Counted from the stretch's first letter, positions 26,438-36,690 are shown. The stretch: 64,000 bases of DNA from JAPPHA01 sp963662705 (GCA_963662705.2 OY759767.1:3224001-3288000); one strand, 5' to 3'. Made by a program: numbers and translations. The notes: a model not told the origin generated them from the letters alone.

Positions 26438-27684
26438 CACTTGCACCGATCTTCGAGCCGCATTCCTGGAAACTGACACGACAACAGGCTGACCTGTGCG
26501 AACGTGTCAGGGAGCTTGCGACGGAAAGGTTCGCGCCGCGCGCGAACCTGTATGACCGGGACGCGACCTTTCCGACCGAAAACTATCGTGACCTCGCCGA
26601 TGCGGGACTTCTCGGCATTTGCATTCCGAAATCCGAAGGCGGGATTGGAGCCGACCTCAAGACCTATATGCTTGCCGCAGCCGAACTCGGGCGTGCGTGC
26701 GGGGCAACGGCATTGACCTTCAACATGCACGTCTCCAGCTGCCTCTGGACCGGCGACCTGCTCGACAGGTTGGAAATGGACGCAGTCGTCCGGGCCGAGC
26801 ACCACGAGATGCGGCGGGTTCATTATCATCGCATTCTCGACAAGGGCGCGGTCTATGCCCAGCCCTTTTCCGAAGGCAACGCCGCGGCAGCAGGTTTCAA
26901 GGCATTCGGCACCACGGCCCTCAAGGTCGACGGCGGCTGGCTGATCAATGGCAGGAAGATCTTTGCGTCACTTGCCGGGCACGCGGATTACTATGGCACG
27001 TTGTGCACGGGCCTCGCGGCCCCGGACGACTCTCATCTTCGGCGGAACACGATGTATATTGCCGTTCCTTCTGATGCCGAAGGCGTATGTGTCGAAGGTA
27101 CCTGGGATACGATGGGCATGCGCGGAACCGTTTCGCGAAACCTGGTCTTCAAGGATGTATTCGTTGCCAATCGCGAGCAACTCATGCCGCGGGGCGTTTA
27201 CGCTGCCGCGGCCAGCCGTTGGCCGCACATGTTCATGACGCTGACTCCGACATACATGGGGATCGCCCAGGCCTGCCATGACTTCACGGTTGCCTACCTC
27301 CGCGGCGAAGTTCCCGGAACACCGCCGGTCAAGCGCAGGATGTATCCAACCAAGCAGATCGCCGTTGCCGAAATGCAGATCATGCTGGAACAGACGAAGG
27401 CCTTGTGGTTCCAGGCGATTTCCGAAGCGAGACCGGACCCGGGAAAGAGCGAACTGATGCGGGCATGGGCCGCACAGCATACGGTGATGGAAAACGCCAA
27501 CAAGCTTGCACAACTCGCCATCAGGACGTGCGGCGGGCAGGTCATCATGCGGTCACTGCCCATGGAGCGGTTCTATCGAGACAGCCGTTGCGGATCGCTG
27601 ATGCTGCCGTGGACAGCGGAACTTTGCCTCGACATGCTGGGGAAAGCCGCACTTTACGAATCCGGCGAAGCCGATGGCGATTGA
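26434..27684 (+). CDS. Acyl-CoA dehydrogenase
   Basis: 416 residues from GTG 26434. The N-terminal helical domain ends in GICIPKSEGGIGAD near residue 60. VYAQPFSEGNAAAAGF near 142 corresponds to the FAD/substrate loop, and DTMGMRGTVSRNLVFKDVFV near 225 to the beta domain. The C-terminal domain ends with a mostly regular FAD region (RTCGGQVIMRSLPMERFYRDSR). The active-site Glu position of medium-chain enzymes is not obvious to me. It would oxidise a CoA thioester in the cytosol, passing electrons to ETF. It overlaps both neighbours in the operon. Confidence 0.9.
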   Translation: MTLAPIFEPHSWKLTRQQADLCERVRELATERFAPRANLYDRDATFPTENYRDLADAGLLGICIPKSEGGIGADLKTYMLAAAELGRACGATALTFNMHVSSCLWTGDLLDRLEMDAVVRAEHHEMRRVHYHRILDKGAVYAQPFSEGNAAAAGFKAFGTTALKVDGGWLINGRKIFASLAGHADYYGTLCTGLAAPDDSHLRRNTMYIAVPSDAEGVCVEGTWDTMGMRGTVSRNLVFKDVFVANREQLMPRGVYAAAASRWPHMFMTLTPTYMGIAQACHDFTVAYLRGEVPGTPPVKRRMYPTKQIAVAEMQIMLEQTKALWFQAISEARPDPGKSELMRAWAAQHTVMENANKLAQLAIRTCGGQVIMRSLPMERFYRDSRCGSLMLPWTAELCLDMLGKAALYESGEADGD

Positions 27685-29182
27685 CCGATGGATCGACAGC
27701 GCGGCGGTCCGGACGCCGGAAAAACCCGCCCTTGTCTTCGAAGGCGGGGGCATGACCTACGCAGAAATGGCATCGCGGATTGACGCCCGTGCCAGGGGGC
27801 TGGCTGCGAGCGGCATCGACCGCGGCGACCGGGTCGCGTGGTACGGCCTCAATCACCCCGAAGTCTTCGTCCTGCTCTTTGCGTGCGCTCGTCTGGGCGC
27901 AATTCTCGTACCGATCAACTGGCGGCTGGCGCAGGCGGAAGTCGCGGAAATAATCGCGGACTGTCAACCGGGGCTGATGATCCACGACCGGCACTTCAGG
28001 GAACAGGCTCTCTCCCTGCCCGACACTCGTGTCGCCGCCGTTGACGACGGGCTTCCGGAAGGGTCGCCTGCACGGCGGCGCGAAGCCCGTGAAGACGACC
28101 CGATCCTCCTGGTGTTTACTTCCGGATCAACCGGCAGTCCCAAGGGCGTGGTGCTGACGCAGAGCGCACTGTCCTGCAACGCGGAAATGAGCGTCGAGGC
28201 GCATCGGTTGAGACCCGATGCACGCGTGCTGAACGTCTTGCCGCTCTTTCATGTTGGCGGGCTCAACATTCTTCCGACGCCCGCTTTTTCCATTGGCGCC
28301 ACCGTCATTCTTCATGAACGATTCGATCCGGATGCGGCATGTGCGGCACTGCAGGAAGCAACTCATGCGATCACCGTACCGACGGTCCTGCAGGCAATCA
28401 TTGACAGTGACGGCTGGAAAAGCGCCGACCTGTCCTCGTTGCTGTCCATCAGCATCGGCTCCACGGATGTTCCGGTTTCACTGATCCAGGCGGTTCAGTC
28501 CCGCGGAGTCCCGGTAAACCAGATCTACGGCGCAACCGAAACCGGTCCCCTTGCGATCTATCAGCATGTCGACGAGGCAATCGCAACGACCGGCAGCATC
28601 GGCCGGGCCGGATCGAAATGCGGCATTCGAATCGTCCGGGACGGCCGGGACGCGGAAGATGGAGAGCCGGGCGAGATATGGGTCAAAGGCGGAAACGTGA
28701 CAATGGAGTACTGGCACAATCCGGACTTGACTGAGTCAGCATTGCAGGACGGCTGGTTCCGCACCGGTGACGTGGCCAAGCGCGACGAGAACGGCTTCTA
28801 CTGGTTTGTTGACAGGATCAAGCATGTGATCATTTCCGGTGGCGAAAACATTTATCCGGCGGAAATCGAACGCATTCTCCGTGACGTCCCCGGAGTCTTG
28901 GAAGTGGCGGTCGTCGGGAGGGCCGATCCGAAATGGGGAGAAACGCCCGTGGCAGTGGTCGTTGCTGATGACGGCATCACTTCGGATGAAATTCTCGGCC
29001 ACCTGCGCGGCAGAATCGCCCGTTTCAAGCATCCGAAGACCGTCGAATTCGTTGACGCTTTGCCGCGCAACGCGATGGGAAAGATCGTGACCGCAGAGTT
29101 GCGCGCTTTGGTCAATCGAACACAGCCCGGCCCTGGAATCGGGTGTTCAATTCCGGAGAGTTCCGGCAGTGAGGCAGGATGA
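27674..29182 (+). CDS. AMP-forming acyl-CoA synthetase/ligase
   Basis: 502 residues, starting inside the last codons of the dehydrogenase gene. The adenylate-forming signature FTSGSTGSPKGVVLT is near residue 150, YGATETGP near 285, the GWFRTGDVAK segment near 360 and the hinge KHVIISGGENIYPAEIE near 380; the lysine of the C-terminal catalytic loop is in NAMGKI near 475. It activates a carboxylic acid to its CoA ester using ATP. With the dehydrogenase it suggests that the operon's product enters a CoA-linked pathway. The C-terminal tail of about 20 residues is Pro/Ser-rich and unlike the core. Confidence 0.93.
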   Translation: MAIDRWIDSAAVRTPEKPALVFEGGGMTYAEMASRIDARARGLAASGIDRGDRVAWYGLNHPEVFVLLFACARLGAILVPINWRLAQAEVAEIIADCQPGLMIHDRHFREQALSLPDTRVAAVDDGLPEGSPARRREAREDDPILLVFTSGSTGSPKGVVLTQSALSCNAEMSVEAHRLRPDARVLNVLPLFHVGGLNILPTPAFSIGATVILHERFDPDAACAALQEATHAITVPTVLQAIIDSDGWKSADLSSLLSISIGSTDVPVSLIQAVQSRGVPVNQIYGATETGPLAIYQHVDEAIATTGSIGRAGSKCGIRIVRDGRDAEDGEPGEIWVKGGNVTMEYWHNPDLTESALQDGWFRTGDVAKRDENGFYWFVDRIKHVIISGGENIYPAEIERILRDVPGVLEVAVVGRADPKWGETPVAVVVADDGITSDEILGHLRGRIARFKHPKTVEFVDALPRNAMGKIVTAELRALVNRTQPGPGIGCSIPESSGSEAG

Positions 29183-29439
29183 CCGGATCAGTCCGGTTTT
29201 CGGGATATTCACGTCTTTGCGACCGGTTCCCTTGGCTGGGACTGCACTGCCAGCGTCCTGCAATTGCAGAGCGGGTTAAACCTGCCGCCGCAAACACGAG
29301 AGAGAGGCGCCAGGAAACGGAATTTGCCGCAACAGGAATCATGATTGGGCGGCAAGGCAATCTCACCGTTCGATGTCGAGGGGGCAATTTCGCGGTGGGC
29401 GCCACCACGTGTTGCTCCGCGAGTCAGCGGGTTCGTGGC

Positions 29440-30351
29440 TCACTTGGCTGACAAGACGCCTTTTGCGAGATAGTCAAGCATGAAGGCAGCGCACTCGGTT
29501 GGTTGCTCCAATTGCAGCAAATGCGTCGTCTCCGGGACGAAGTCGTAGTCCAGCCGTATCAACTCGGGCATGACAGTGCTCGGCAGGAAGGAATTCGGTA
29601 CTGTCGGATCGGACCCGATCACCTTGACGGGACACGCCATTGCCGCGAAATCCACGGTCCGCGCGAATGGATAAAGCGCGTCCCACATCCGGGCTTCATG
29701 TTCACGGGGACATGCCAGCTTGAAACCGTTCCCGTCAGCGGCAGGGCGCAGCGAGGAGCGCGCGAAAAGTTCGAGCTTGGCCAGGTCAAGGCCGTTGAAT
29801 GCCTCGCTGTGCGACAGGAGATTGATGTATTCCGCAGGCGTCCCGAAATGCTCCCGACGCCTGCGGGTGGCTTTTCCCATCCGAGACCCCAACGCCTCAA
29901 GCTCTTCCATTTCCCGGCCCGGAAGAAGAATCGGCGGGTCGAACAGCACGAGTGCCGCGAACTCTCCGCCGCCGACTCGCGCATGCAAGGCCGCAAGCGC
30001 CGTCAACGAGTGGAAAACGCCAACTTTTCCTTTCGCACCGAAATGGTTGTCGATCTCCTGCGAGACACAGACCAGGTCTTCTGAGAGCATTGGTATGCAG
30101 TGCGTATCGAGCCCGCCAACCGGATTGCGGCCGTGACTGCGAATATCAAAAACGAAAACGTCGAAGCCTTCCACGAACCGTGACCAGAAGGGCCAATAAG
30201 CGTCGATCGCGAAACCGTTCCCATGGCTCATGACGAGCCTGGGGCCGTTCGGGTTGCCGTGTCGCCGCAACAGGATCGGATAACCGTCAACTGCACGTAC
30301 TTCATGTGTTGCCGTCGGCGCGGGAACCTTCAAATCGCTACCCGATGTCAT
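29440..30351 (-). CDS. Alpha/beta hydrolase
   Basis: About 303 residues from ATG 30351; an in-frame GTG at 30369 is possible. MSHGNGFAIDAYWPF near residue 42 forms the oxyanion loop, and GVFHSLTALAAL near 112 is the nucleophile elbow with His-Ser-Leu-Thr-Ala in place of the usual GxSxG. VIGSDPTVPN near 228 and ETTHLLQLEQ near 258 supply the acid and His. Substrate unknown. It faces the NicX-like operon tail-to-tail, with 257 bp between, and is divergent from the decarboxylase gene. Confidence 0.85.
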   Translation of the reverse strand: MTSGSDLKVPAPTATHEVRAVDGYPILLRRHGNPNGPRLVMSHGNGFAIDAYWPFWSRFVEGFDVFVFDIRSHGRNPVGGLDTHCIPMLSEDLVCVSQEIDNHFGAKGKVGVFHSLTALAALHARVGGGEFAALVLFDPPILLPGREMEELEALGSRMGKATRRRREHFGTPAEYINLLSHSEAFNGLDLAKLELFARSSLRPAADGNGFKLACPREHEARMWDALYPFARTVDFAAMACPVKVIGSDPTVPNSFLPSTVMPELIRLDYDFVPETTHLLQLEQPTECAAFMLDYLAKGVLSAK

Positions 30352-30538
30352 CTGATGTGACTGCCTCACGTCCGATGTTCAAGCGAATCGAAACAGCTTG
30401 ACTGCCATGTCATTCGCCCTTCCATTTGCCGGGTCCATGTAGCTACCGCACCGCTTGAACTCCATTGCTTGTAGTTGGACTAAATGTAAATTAAATCTTG
30501 AAAGGCAATTTCACGAATCTCCTCACAAAAGGTACCGC

Positions 30539-31969
30539 ATGAGCAAGGCGACCAGCAATCTGGACATGTCGCCCGAGGCGATGCGGCGGCTGGGACACAA
30601 GGCTACCGACATCCTCGTGGACCGCGCTGGCCGGCTGGCCGACGGAAATGCGTGGGACGGTGAGTTCCGGGATTCAATGGAGGAAAAGTTCCTCAAGCCG
30701 CCCCCCGAACAGGGCCGGCCTGCAGAAGAGGTGCTTGAACACGTCGTCCGCGACATCCTTCCATACGCTGCCCGACTGGATCATCCGCGCTTCTTCGGCT
30801 TCGTCCCCTCTTCCCCGACTTGGCCCGGCATCGTGGCCGACTACGTGTCTGCCGGTTACCACATCAATTCATGCACGTGGCTGGTCTCCAGTGGAACCAG
30901 CCAGCTTGAACTCGTTGTCACTGACTGGATGAGAACCTGGGTTGGCTACCCTGAAACCGCCGGGGGCCTTTTGACCAGCGGCGGTTCGGCGGCAAGTGTT
31001 GAAGCGATCGTGACCGCTCGGGAGGCCGCCGGAAACCCTGAACGTCCCACCGTTTACATGAGCGATCAGAGTCACTCAGCCCTCAAGCGGGCGGCGCATA
31101 TCGCGGGCGTCAGACGCGACCGTGTCCGCATCGTCCCCACCGATGAGCGCTACCGCCTGGATCCGGGAGAGCTTGCGCGCATGGTAGCCGCGGACCGCGC
31201 AGAAGGCCTGCAGCCGGTCGCCGTCTGTGCCAATGCGGGTTCTGTCAGCACGGGTTCGATCGACCCCCTTCAGGCAATGGCGGATTTCTGCCGGGACGAG
31301 GGTATCTGGCTTCATGTCGACGCCGCCTACGGCGGGTTCGCAATGGTGACTGAAAGCGGCCGGGACATTCTTGGCGGGATCGAGCGGGCCGACTCCATTG
31401 GGCTCGACGCGCACAAGTGGTTCTTTCAGCCCTATGAAGCCGGTGCACTGATGGTCAAGGACGTACGACATCTGGAAAACGCGTTCGCCATCGGGCACGA
31501 CGTGCTCCAGGACACGGTCTGGGGCGCCAACCATCCCAATTTTTCCGACCGCGGCATGCAGCTCAGTCGGACCGCCCGTGCATTGAAGATCTGGATGTCC
31601 GTCCAGACTTTTGGCATGGCTGCCTTCCGGGCGGCAGTCGAAAACGGGCTGGACCTTGCCCGGCAGGCGGAAGCCTACGTCACCGACAGCCCGATTCTGG
31701 AACTCACGGCTCCGGTCTCGATGGGCATCCTGTGCTTTCGCGTGAACCCGGCCGATCGCTGCCTCGACGACCAGGCCCTGGAGGCGATCAACCGCAAAGT
31801 GCTTGCCAACGTGTTTTGGGACGAGCTGGCATTCTTCTCCTCCACGTCACTCAAGGACGTCTTTTCGCTGAGAATGTGCATCGTCAACCACACGACAACC
31901 TGGGAAGACGTGCGCCAAACGCTTGATACCGTGTCGCGTTTCGGAGCGGAGACGGCAGCGAAGGGTTGA
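30539..31969 (+). CDS. PLP-dependent group II decarboxylase (aromatic amino acid type)
   Basis: 476 residues from ATG 30539 with AAAGG upstream; an in-frame ATG at 30455 is less likely. It has HPRFFGFVPSSP near residue 80, LTSGGSAASVEAIVTAR near 143, the LHVDAAYGGF aspartate segment near 258 and SIGLDAHKWFF near 286, whose Lys (about 292) is the PLP anchor. These match the aromatic-L-amino-acid/tyrosine decarboxylase family, which removes the carboxyl group to give an amine. The C-terminal region SLRMCIVNHTTT is typical. The exact substrate is not clear. It is a single gene with its own upstream region. Confidence 0.9.
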   Translation: MSKATSNLDMSPEAMRRLGHKATDILVDRAGRLADGNAWDGEFRDSMEEKFLKPPPEQGRPAEEVLEHVVRDILPYAARLDHPRFFGFVPSSPTWPGIVADYVSAGYHINSCTWLVSSGTSQLELVVTDWMRTWVGYPETAGGLLTSGGSAASVEAIVTAREAAGNPERPTVYMSDQSHSALKRAAHIAGVRRDRVRIVPTDERYRLDPGELARMVAADRAEGLQPVAVCANAGSVSTGSIDPLQAMADFCRDEGIWLHVDAAYGGFAMVTESGRDILGGIERADSIGLDAHKWFFQPYEAGALMVKDVRHLENAFAIGHDVLQDTVWGANHPNFSDRGMQLSRTARALKIWMSVQTFGMAAFRAAVENGLDLARQAEAYVTDSPILELTAPVSMGILCFRVNPADRCLDDQALEAINRKVLANVFWDELAFFSSTSLKDVFSLRMCIVNHTTTWEDVRQTLDTVSRFGAETAAKG

Positions 31970-32388
31970 AGGAGCCTCGGCATCACTTTTTCCGGCGAAT
32001 TTCCAGCATACATCCCGATTGCGAATATGAAGACGCTTAAGAGTTGATTTCGCGTACCTTACGAGTCGTACGAACCAGCCTGGAGAACTTCAATCGTCGA
32101 TTGAACCGTTCGCGATAAAGCAACGCCCGGCGACGCAATGGCTGCAGGCACCCGAAATGTCAGAGGTCGGACCGACAATGACTGTTCCCGGTACGGGCGC
32201 GACCTGATATCCACCGGCTGCCTGATTCAAAGCCGAACTTGCGAGGCTGGCCACCAGATTCCGCCAGAGTGGTTGATCGCGTCCCGAAAACAGGGGTATC
32301 AGATTTCGATCAGCCCGTCAGGGTGCAAATGGCCGGATGGAGTTGCCAATATACGCTCCCGTACACGGCCGAAGAAAGGAAACAGGAA
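31970..32388. other. Intergenic region before the dehydratase gene, with a palindrome
   Basis: About 420 bp. TACGAGTCGTA at 32060-32070 is an odd-centred perfect palindrome in an AT-richer patch that could be an operator. The dehydratase frame is open upstream to 32239, but that part has no conserved feature, so I treat it as non-coding. Confidence 0.4.
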
Positions 32389-34176
32389 GTGAAGAAAGGC
32401 GATAACGGGGCGGAACCGGAGCTTCGGTCCCAACATTGGTTTGACAATCCCGGAAACCCCGGGATGACGGCACTTTACCTCGAACGTTACCTGAACCAGG
32501 AATTCACCCAGAGCGAGTTGCAATCGGGAAGGCCGATTGTCGGGATTGCGCAAACCGGCTCCGATCTCGCCCCGTGCAACAAGATCCACGTCTTTCTGGC
32601 CGACCGGATCAAGGCAGGAATTCGGGATGCAGGCGGAGTCCCGATGGAATTCCCGGTTCACCCCATCCAGGAAACTGGCAAGCGGCCGACAGCCGCGCTC
32701 GACCGGAACCTGGCTTATCTTTCATTGGTCGAAGTTCTTCACGGGTACCCGATCGACGGAGTCGTGCTCACGACCGGATGCGACAAGACCACGCCGGCGA
32801 TGTTGATGGGGGCAGCAACGGTTGACCTGCCCGCGATCGTCCTCTCTGGAGGCCCCATGCTTGATGGCTGGTGGAACGGAAAGCTTGCCGGGTCCGGGAC
32901 GATTGTCTGGGAAAGCCGCCGCCTGCTGGCGGACGGCAGTATCGACTACCAGGAGTTTCTCAACCGGGTTTGCGCGTCAGCTCCTTCGCTTGGTCATTGC
33001 AACACGATGGGAACCGCAAGCACGATGAACGCGATGGCTGAAGCCCTGGGGATGAGTCTCCCCGGTTGTGCCGCCATTCCCGCGCCGTTTCGCGAACGCA
33101 TGGCAATGGCCTACGCGACGGGTTTACGCGCGGTCGAACTCGTACGTGAAGACATAAGGCCCTCACACATCCTGACCAGGGAGGCATTCGAAAACGCGAT
33201 CGTCGTGAATTCCGCGATCGGCGGATCGACGAATGCACCGCCGCACCTGCAGGCGATTGCGCGTCACGCAGGCGTCGAACTCGGCGTCAAGGATTGGCAG
33301 GACATCGGTTTCGACGTTCCACTGCTTGTCAACATGCAGCCTGCCGGCGAATTCCTCGGTGAAGCGTTCCATCGCGCCGGCGGCGTCCCTGCCGTCATGG
33401 GCGAACTCAAGGCCGCTGGCCGGATCCATCTTGATGTTCGGACCGTCACGGGAAAGACACTCGACCGAAACCTCGGAGAGCGGCGGTCGAAGGACGGTTC
33501 GGTCATTCATTCGGTTGATGTCCCAATCAGGCCTAACGCCGGATTCCTGGTGTTGTCCGGAAACCTCTTCGACAGTGCCCTGATGAAAACATCGGTGATT
33601 TCAGACGACTTTCGTGAACGATTCCTGTCAAACGCTGACGAGGATGGTGTTTTCGTCGCGCGTGCCGTGGTCTTCGAGGGACCGGAAGACTATCACGAGC
33701 GGATCAATGATCCGAACCTCGGGATTGACGAACGCACGATCCTGTTCATTCGGGGCGTCGGCTGCGTCGGTTATCCCGGCTCGGCCGAGGTCGTGAACAT
33801 GCAGCCGCCCGACGCGCTTATCGTCAGGGGCATCAGTCACTTGCCCACGGTCGGCGACGGCCGGCAGTCCGGGACTTCCGAAAGCCCGTCCATCCTGAAT
33901 GCATCTCCGGAAGCAGCAGTCGGCGGCGGCCTTGCCTTTCTCAGGACCGGTGACCGCGTTCGACTTGACCTCAACCGGTGCCGCCTTGACGCGCTGGTTG
34001 GCGCTGACGAATGGGAAGCGCGGCGCGAAGCCTGGCAGCCGCCCGAACTCGTACACCAGACCCCCTGGCAGGAACTCTATCGCACCCATGTCGGCCAGCT
34101 TGCAGACGGCGGTTGCCTTGAACTTGCCACGGCATACCGGAGAGTCGGCTCGGAGCTGCCGAGGGACAACCACTGA
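32389..34176 (+). CDS. IlvD/EDD-family sugar-acid (aldonate) dehydratase
   Basis: 595 residues from GTG 32389, which follows AAGGAAA; the longer ORF lacks a site. The three iron-sulfur cysteines lie in DLAPCNKIH (about residue 64), TTGCDKTTPA (about 130) and GHCNTMGTAS (about 203). It also shows MLMGAATVDLPAI near 143 and the SAIGGSTNAPPHL segment near 275. These fit pentonate/aldonate dehydratases such as L-arabonate or xylonate dehydratase better than the branched-chain IlvD, but substrate assignment is by resemblance. It dehydrates a 2,3-dihydroxy acid to a 2-keto acid in the cytosol. No partner dehydrogenase or aldolase is adjacent. Confidence 0.88.
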   Translation: MKKGDNGAEPELRSQHWFDNPGNPGMTALYLERYLNQEFTQSELQSGRPIVGIAQTGSDLAPCNKIHVFLADRIKAGIRDAGGVPMEFPVHPIQETGKRPTAALDRNLAYLSLVEVLHGYPIDGVVLTTGCDKTTPAMLMGAATVDLPAIVLSGGPMLDGWWNGKLAGSGTIVWESRRLLADGSIDYQEFLNRVCASAPSLGHCNTMGTASTMNAMAEALGMSLPGCAAIPAPFRERMAMAYATGLRAVELVREDIRPSHILTREAFENAIVVNSAIGGSTNAPPHLQAIARHAGVELGVKDWQDIGFDVPLLVNMQPAGEFLGEAFHRAGGVPAVMGELKAAGRIHLDVRTVTGKTLDRNLGERRSKDGSVIHSVDVPIRPNAGFLVLSGNLFDSALMKTSVISDDFRERFLSNADEDGVFVARAVVFEGPEDYHERINDPNLGIDERTILFIRGVGCVGYPGSAEVVNMQPPDALIVRGISHLPTVGDGRQSGTSESPSILNASPEAAVGGGLAFLRTGDRVRLDLNRCRLDALVGADEWEARREAWQPPELVHQTPWQELYRTHVGQLADGGCLELATAYRRVGSELPRDNH

Positions 34177-34234
34177 CCCGGCTTCCGGGGACGGACCGCC
34201 CAGGGGACGCGATATTCAGGAGGCCCACGTCTTT

Positions 34235-35115
34235 CAATGCAACACTGTTGACTCGAGGTTGGCGTAGTCGCGCATGGCCCGGTAGTTTTCGGTGAATAGT
34301 GACAAGATCAGGTATCCTTCCCAGAGTTTTCCGGTGCCCGGCATGGGCTGGCGCTTCGACGGGATGAAGCCCGCGAGGCGCGCGGAATTGACCGCGAACT
34401 CGGCGATCGTCTGGTCCTGGTCGGGCGGGCCCGTGGTGCCTGCAATGGTTCGGCTTCGCCATGTGCGCGGCGAGGACGTGGACCTCCTCGAGACGGACGG
34501 CCGTGCGCGCCGGCGTTTCCGGTGCGTTCCGTACGAGGCGCTCGACGGACGTGATGGTGATGGCGTCGAAGGCGAGGCACCGGCACAGGTTGGCGGCGGC
34601 GCTGAGCCTGCGGTCCTTGATCCGCGTCCCGGTCTTGACGGCCGCGAACCACTCCTCGACCAGCCACCCTCTTTCGTACGACCCGGCGACGCGGAGCACG
34701 TTCTCTTTCGCGAGCCCGCCCTCGGTGGTCAGCAGCGGTGAGTCGAGGGGCCCCTGCCTGCAGGCGGCCTCTTTTCCACGACGCGCACCGCGAGCATGCG
34801 CAGCGGCGCCGAGCCCTTCGGCAGGTCGCCCGGCGGAACCAGATCGACGAACCCGGCCCGCAGCTCGAGCTTGGCGCCCTTGCGTCCCTTGCGCTTCCAG
34901 GGGGGCCCCGCAGGTCTCGATGTCGACCGACTTCCCGGCCACGACGTCAAGCCCGGCCTGCGCGGAATTCCGGTCGTGGCGGAGATCCGGGCGGCAATGC
35001 CGGTTTTCGGGCGCCGAAACGGCTGGTGGAGGCGAAATAATAGCGCCTGCCGGCGTGCGTCGCGTGCCGGCAGCCGAACCGTCGCCATGCCGACGCCGCC
35101 GGTCCAACGAAAACC
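34235..35115 (-). pseudogene. IS4-family (Tn5/IS50-like) transposase remnant, copy 1
   Basis: The minus strand reads RWLVEEW-type text in several frames: LELRAGFVDLVPPGDLPKG, then LRVAGSYERGWLVEEWFAAV and KTGTRIKDRRLSAAANLCR, and finally FIPSKR-like sequence near 34350. This matches the second half of IS4-type transposases. The YREK signature should read Y..R...E......K; here it is Y-E-R-G with the Arg position changed to Gly, and several frameshifts occur. The N-terminal catalytic part is lost. The end TTTCAATGCAACACTGTTGA at about 34235 is shared with copy 3. Confidence 0.68.
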
Positions 35116-35280
35116 CCTGCAGCGCAAACGCCTCATGATTAATTTGACATTGGCTGTTCGGTATTCCTGTCCCTGACCGTCGCGGTCGGGCAGTTAAAGT
35201 CGCTGAATTGCGCGGCTTGGGCGGCTTGGGGAAGTCGGGAGTTTGCCGAATCCGCTAAAAAAAACGATAGTGAACGCTGG

Positions 35281-36690
35281 ATGAAAGCCGAAATTATCTC
35301 CACCATGGCCGACCGAGAACACATCGGCCGAACACCGCTGCACCTGGCGGCAAAGTCCAATGAGGATCCGTCCGTCTCGGAGCTTCTGCTCCAGCGTGGT
35401 GCCGACATCGGCGAGAGGGACCCTGGTGGCAAAATACCGCTGCACTTGGCCGCGTGGTCCAATAGGAATCCGTCTGTCTCGGAACTTCTGATCCGGCACG
35501 GCGCCGACATCGGCGCGAGGGACGATAGAGGCCGAACACCGCTGCACTTGGCCGCGTGGTTCAATGGGAATCCGTCCGTCTCGGAGCTTCTGCTCCGGCA
35601 TGGCGCCGACATCGGCGAGAGGTGTCCTTTTGACATGACACCGCTGCACTATGCGGCAAAGTCCAATGAGAATCCGTCCGTCTTGGAGCTCCTGATCCGG
35701 CGCGGTGCCGACATAGGTGCAAGGGGCTATTGCGGCCGAACACCGCTGCATAAAGCGGCAGGATCCAATAGGAATCCGTCCGTCTCCGAGCTTCTGATTC
35801 GGCACGGTGCCGACATCGGCGCGAGAGCCTCTGACGGCCAAACACCGCTGCACGAAGCGGCAGGGTTCAATTGGAATTCATCCGTCTCGGAGCTTCTGGT
35901 CCGGCGCGGTGCCGACATCGGTGCGAGGGCATCTGACGGCCGAACACCGCTGCATTTGGCCGCGCGATTCAATGAGAAGAGTCCGTCTGTCTTGGAGCTT
36001 CTGCTCCAGCGCGGCGCCGACATCGGCGAGAGGGACGATAAAGGACGAACACCGCTGCATTTGGCCGCGCGGCTCAATGAGAATCAGTCTGTCTCGGAAC
36101 TCCTGGTCCGGCGCGGCGCCGACATCGGTGCAAGGGACGGTAAAGGACGAACACCGCTGCATTTGGCCGCGCAGTTAAATTGGAATCGGTCCGTCTCGGA
36201 GCTTCTGGTCCGGCGGGGCGCCAACATCGTTGCAACAGACGATGCCGGCTGGACACCGCTGCACTTGGCGGCAGCGTACAACGGTGAGCCTGTCGTGCGC
36301 CTCCTTGTCGAGCGCGGTGCCGACATCGGCGCGAGGGACGATAAAGGCCGAACACCGCTACACTTGGCGGCGAGGCACAGCGAAATCCCTTGGAATGTGG
36401 ACTTGCTGCTCGACCTCGGAGCCGACGCACAGGCGCAGGACGAGGTCGGCAGGAGTCCTTGGGACTATGCCCAGGAAAATGGTGCGCTTGCAAACACAAA
36501 CGCGTATTGGCGTCTCAAGGCCGACACGGTTTCGGTGCCGAACAACATCAGAAAGGACGAGCTCGACAAAATCCTCCGTGAGAACAGGATAACACTCCTT
36601 CATATCGGCCAAAACCCAACAAAGGAACGCAAATTGACGGGTGCGTTCAGATTTCTCCGCTCATTTCTGAAATCGGTGCTTGAGAAGTGA
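35281..36690 (+). CDS. Ankyrin-repeat protein, copy 1
   Basis: 469 residues with about 12 ankyrin repeats of mostly 34 residues from residue 10 to about 410, each of the form GRTPLHLAA..N.NPSVSELL.RGADIGARD. The last two repeats diverge (DLLLDLGADAQAQ, then RSPWDYAQ). There is no signal peptide or catalytic domain, so the role is inferred as protein binding. The upstream leader is AT-richer with a weak ribosome site. The natural C-terminus would be RKLT plus a stop; a MITE insertion replaces it with about 16 extra residues (GAFRFLRSF and on). A tandem paralogue lies downstream. Confidence 0.88.
   Translation: MKAEIISTMADREHIGRTPLHLAAKSNEDPSVSELLLQRGADIGERDPGGKIPLHLAAWSNRNPSVSELLIRHGADIGARDDRGRTPLHLAAWFNGNPSVSELLLRHGADIGERCPFDMTPLHYAAKSNENPSVLELLIRRGADIGARGYCGRTPLHKAAGSNRNPSVSELLIRHGADIGARASDGQTPLHEAAGFNWNSSVSELLVRRGADIGARASDGRTPLHLAARFNEKSPSVLELLLQRGADIGERDDKGRTPLHLAARLNENQSVSELLVRRGADIGARDGKGRTPLHLAAQLNWNRSVSELLVRRGANIVATDDAGWTPLHLAAAYNGEPVVRLLVERGADIGARDDKGRTPLHLAARHSEIPWNVDLLLDLGADAQAQDEVGRSPWDYAQENGALANTNAYWRLKADTVSVPNNIRKDELDKILRENRITLLHIGQNPTKERKLTGAFRFLRSFLKSVLEK

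Noticed and set aside
35294..36499. Several long minus-strand frames across the ankyrin genes
   Set aside because: They are periodic mirror images of the repeats; ankyrin motifs on the plus strand are unambiguous.
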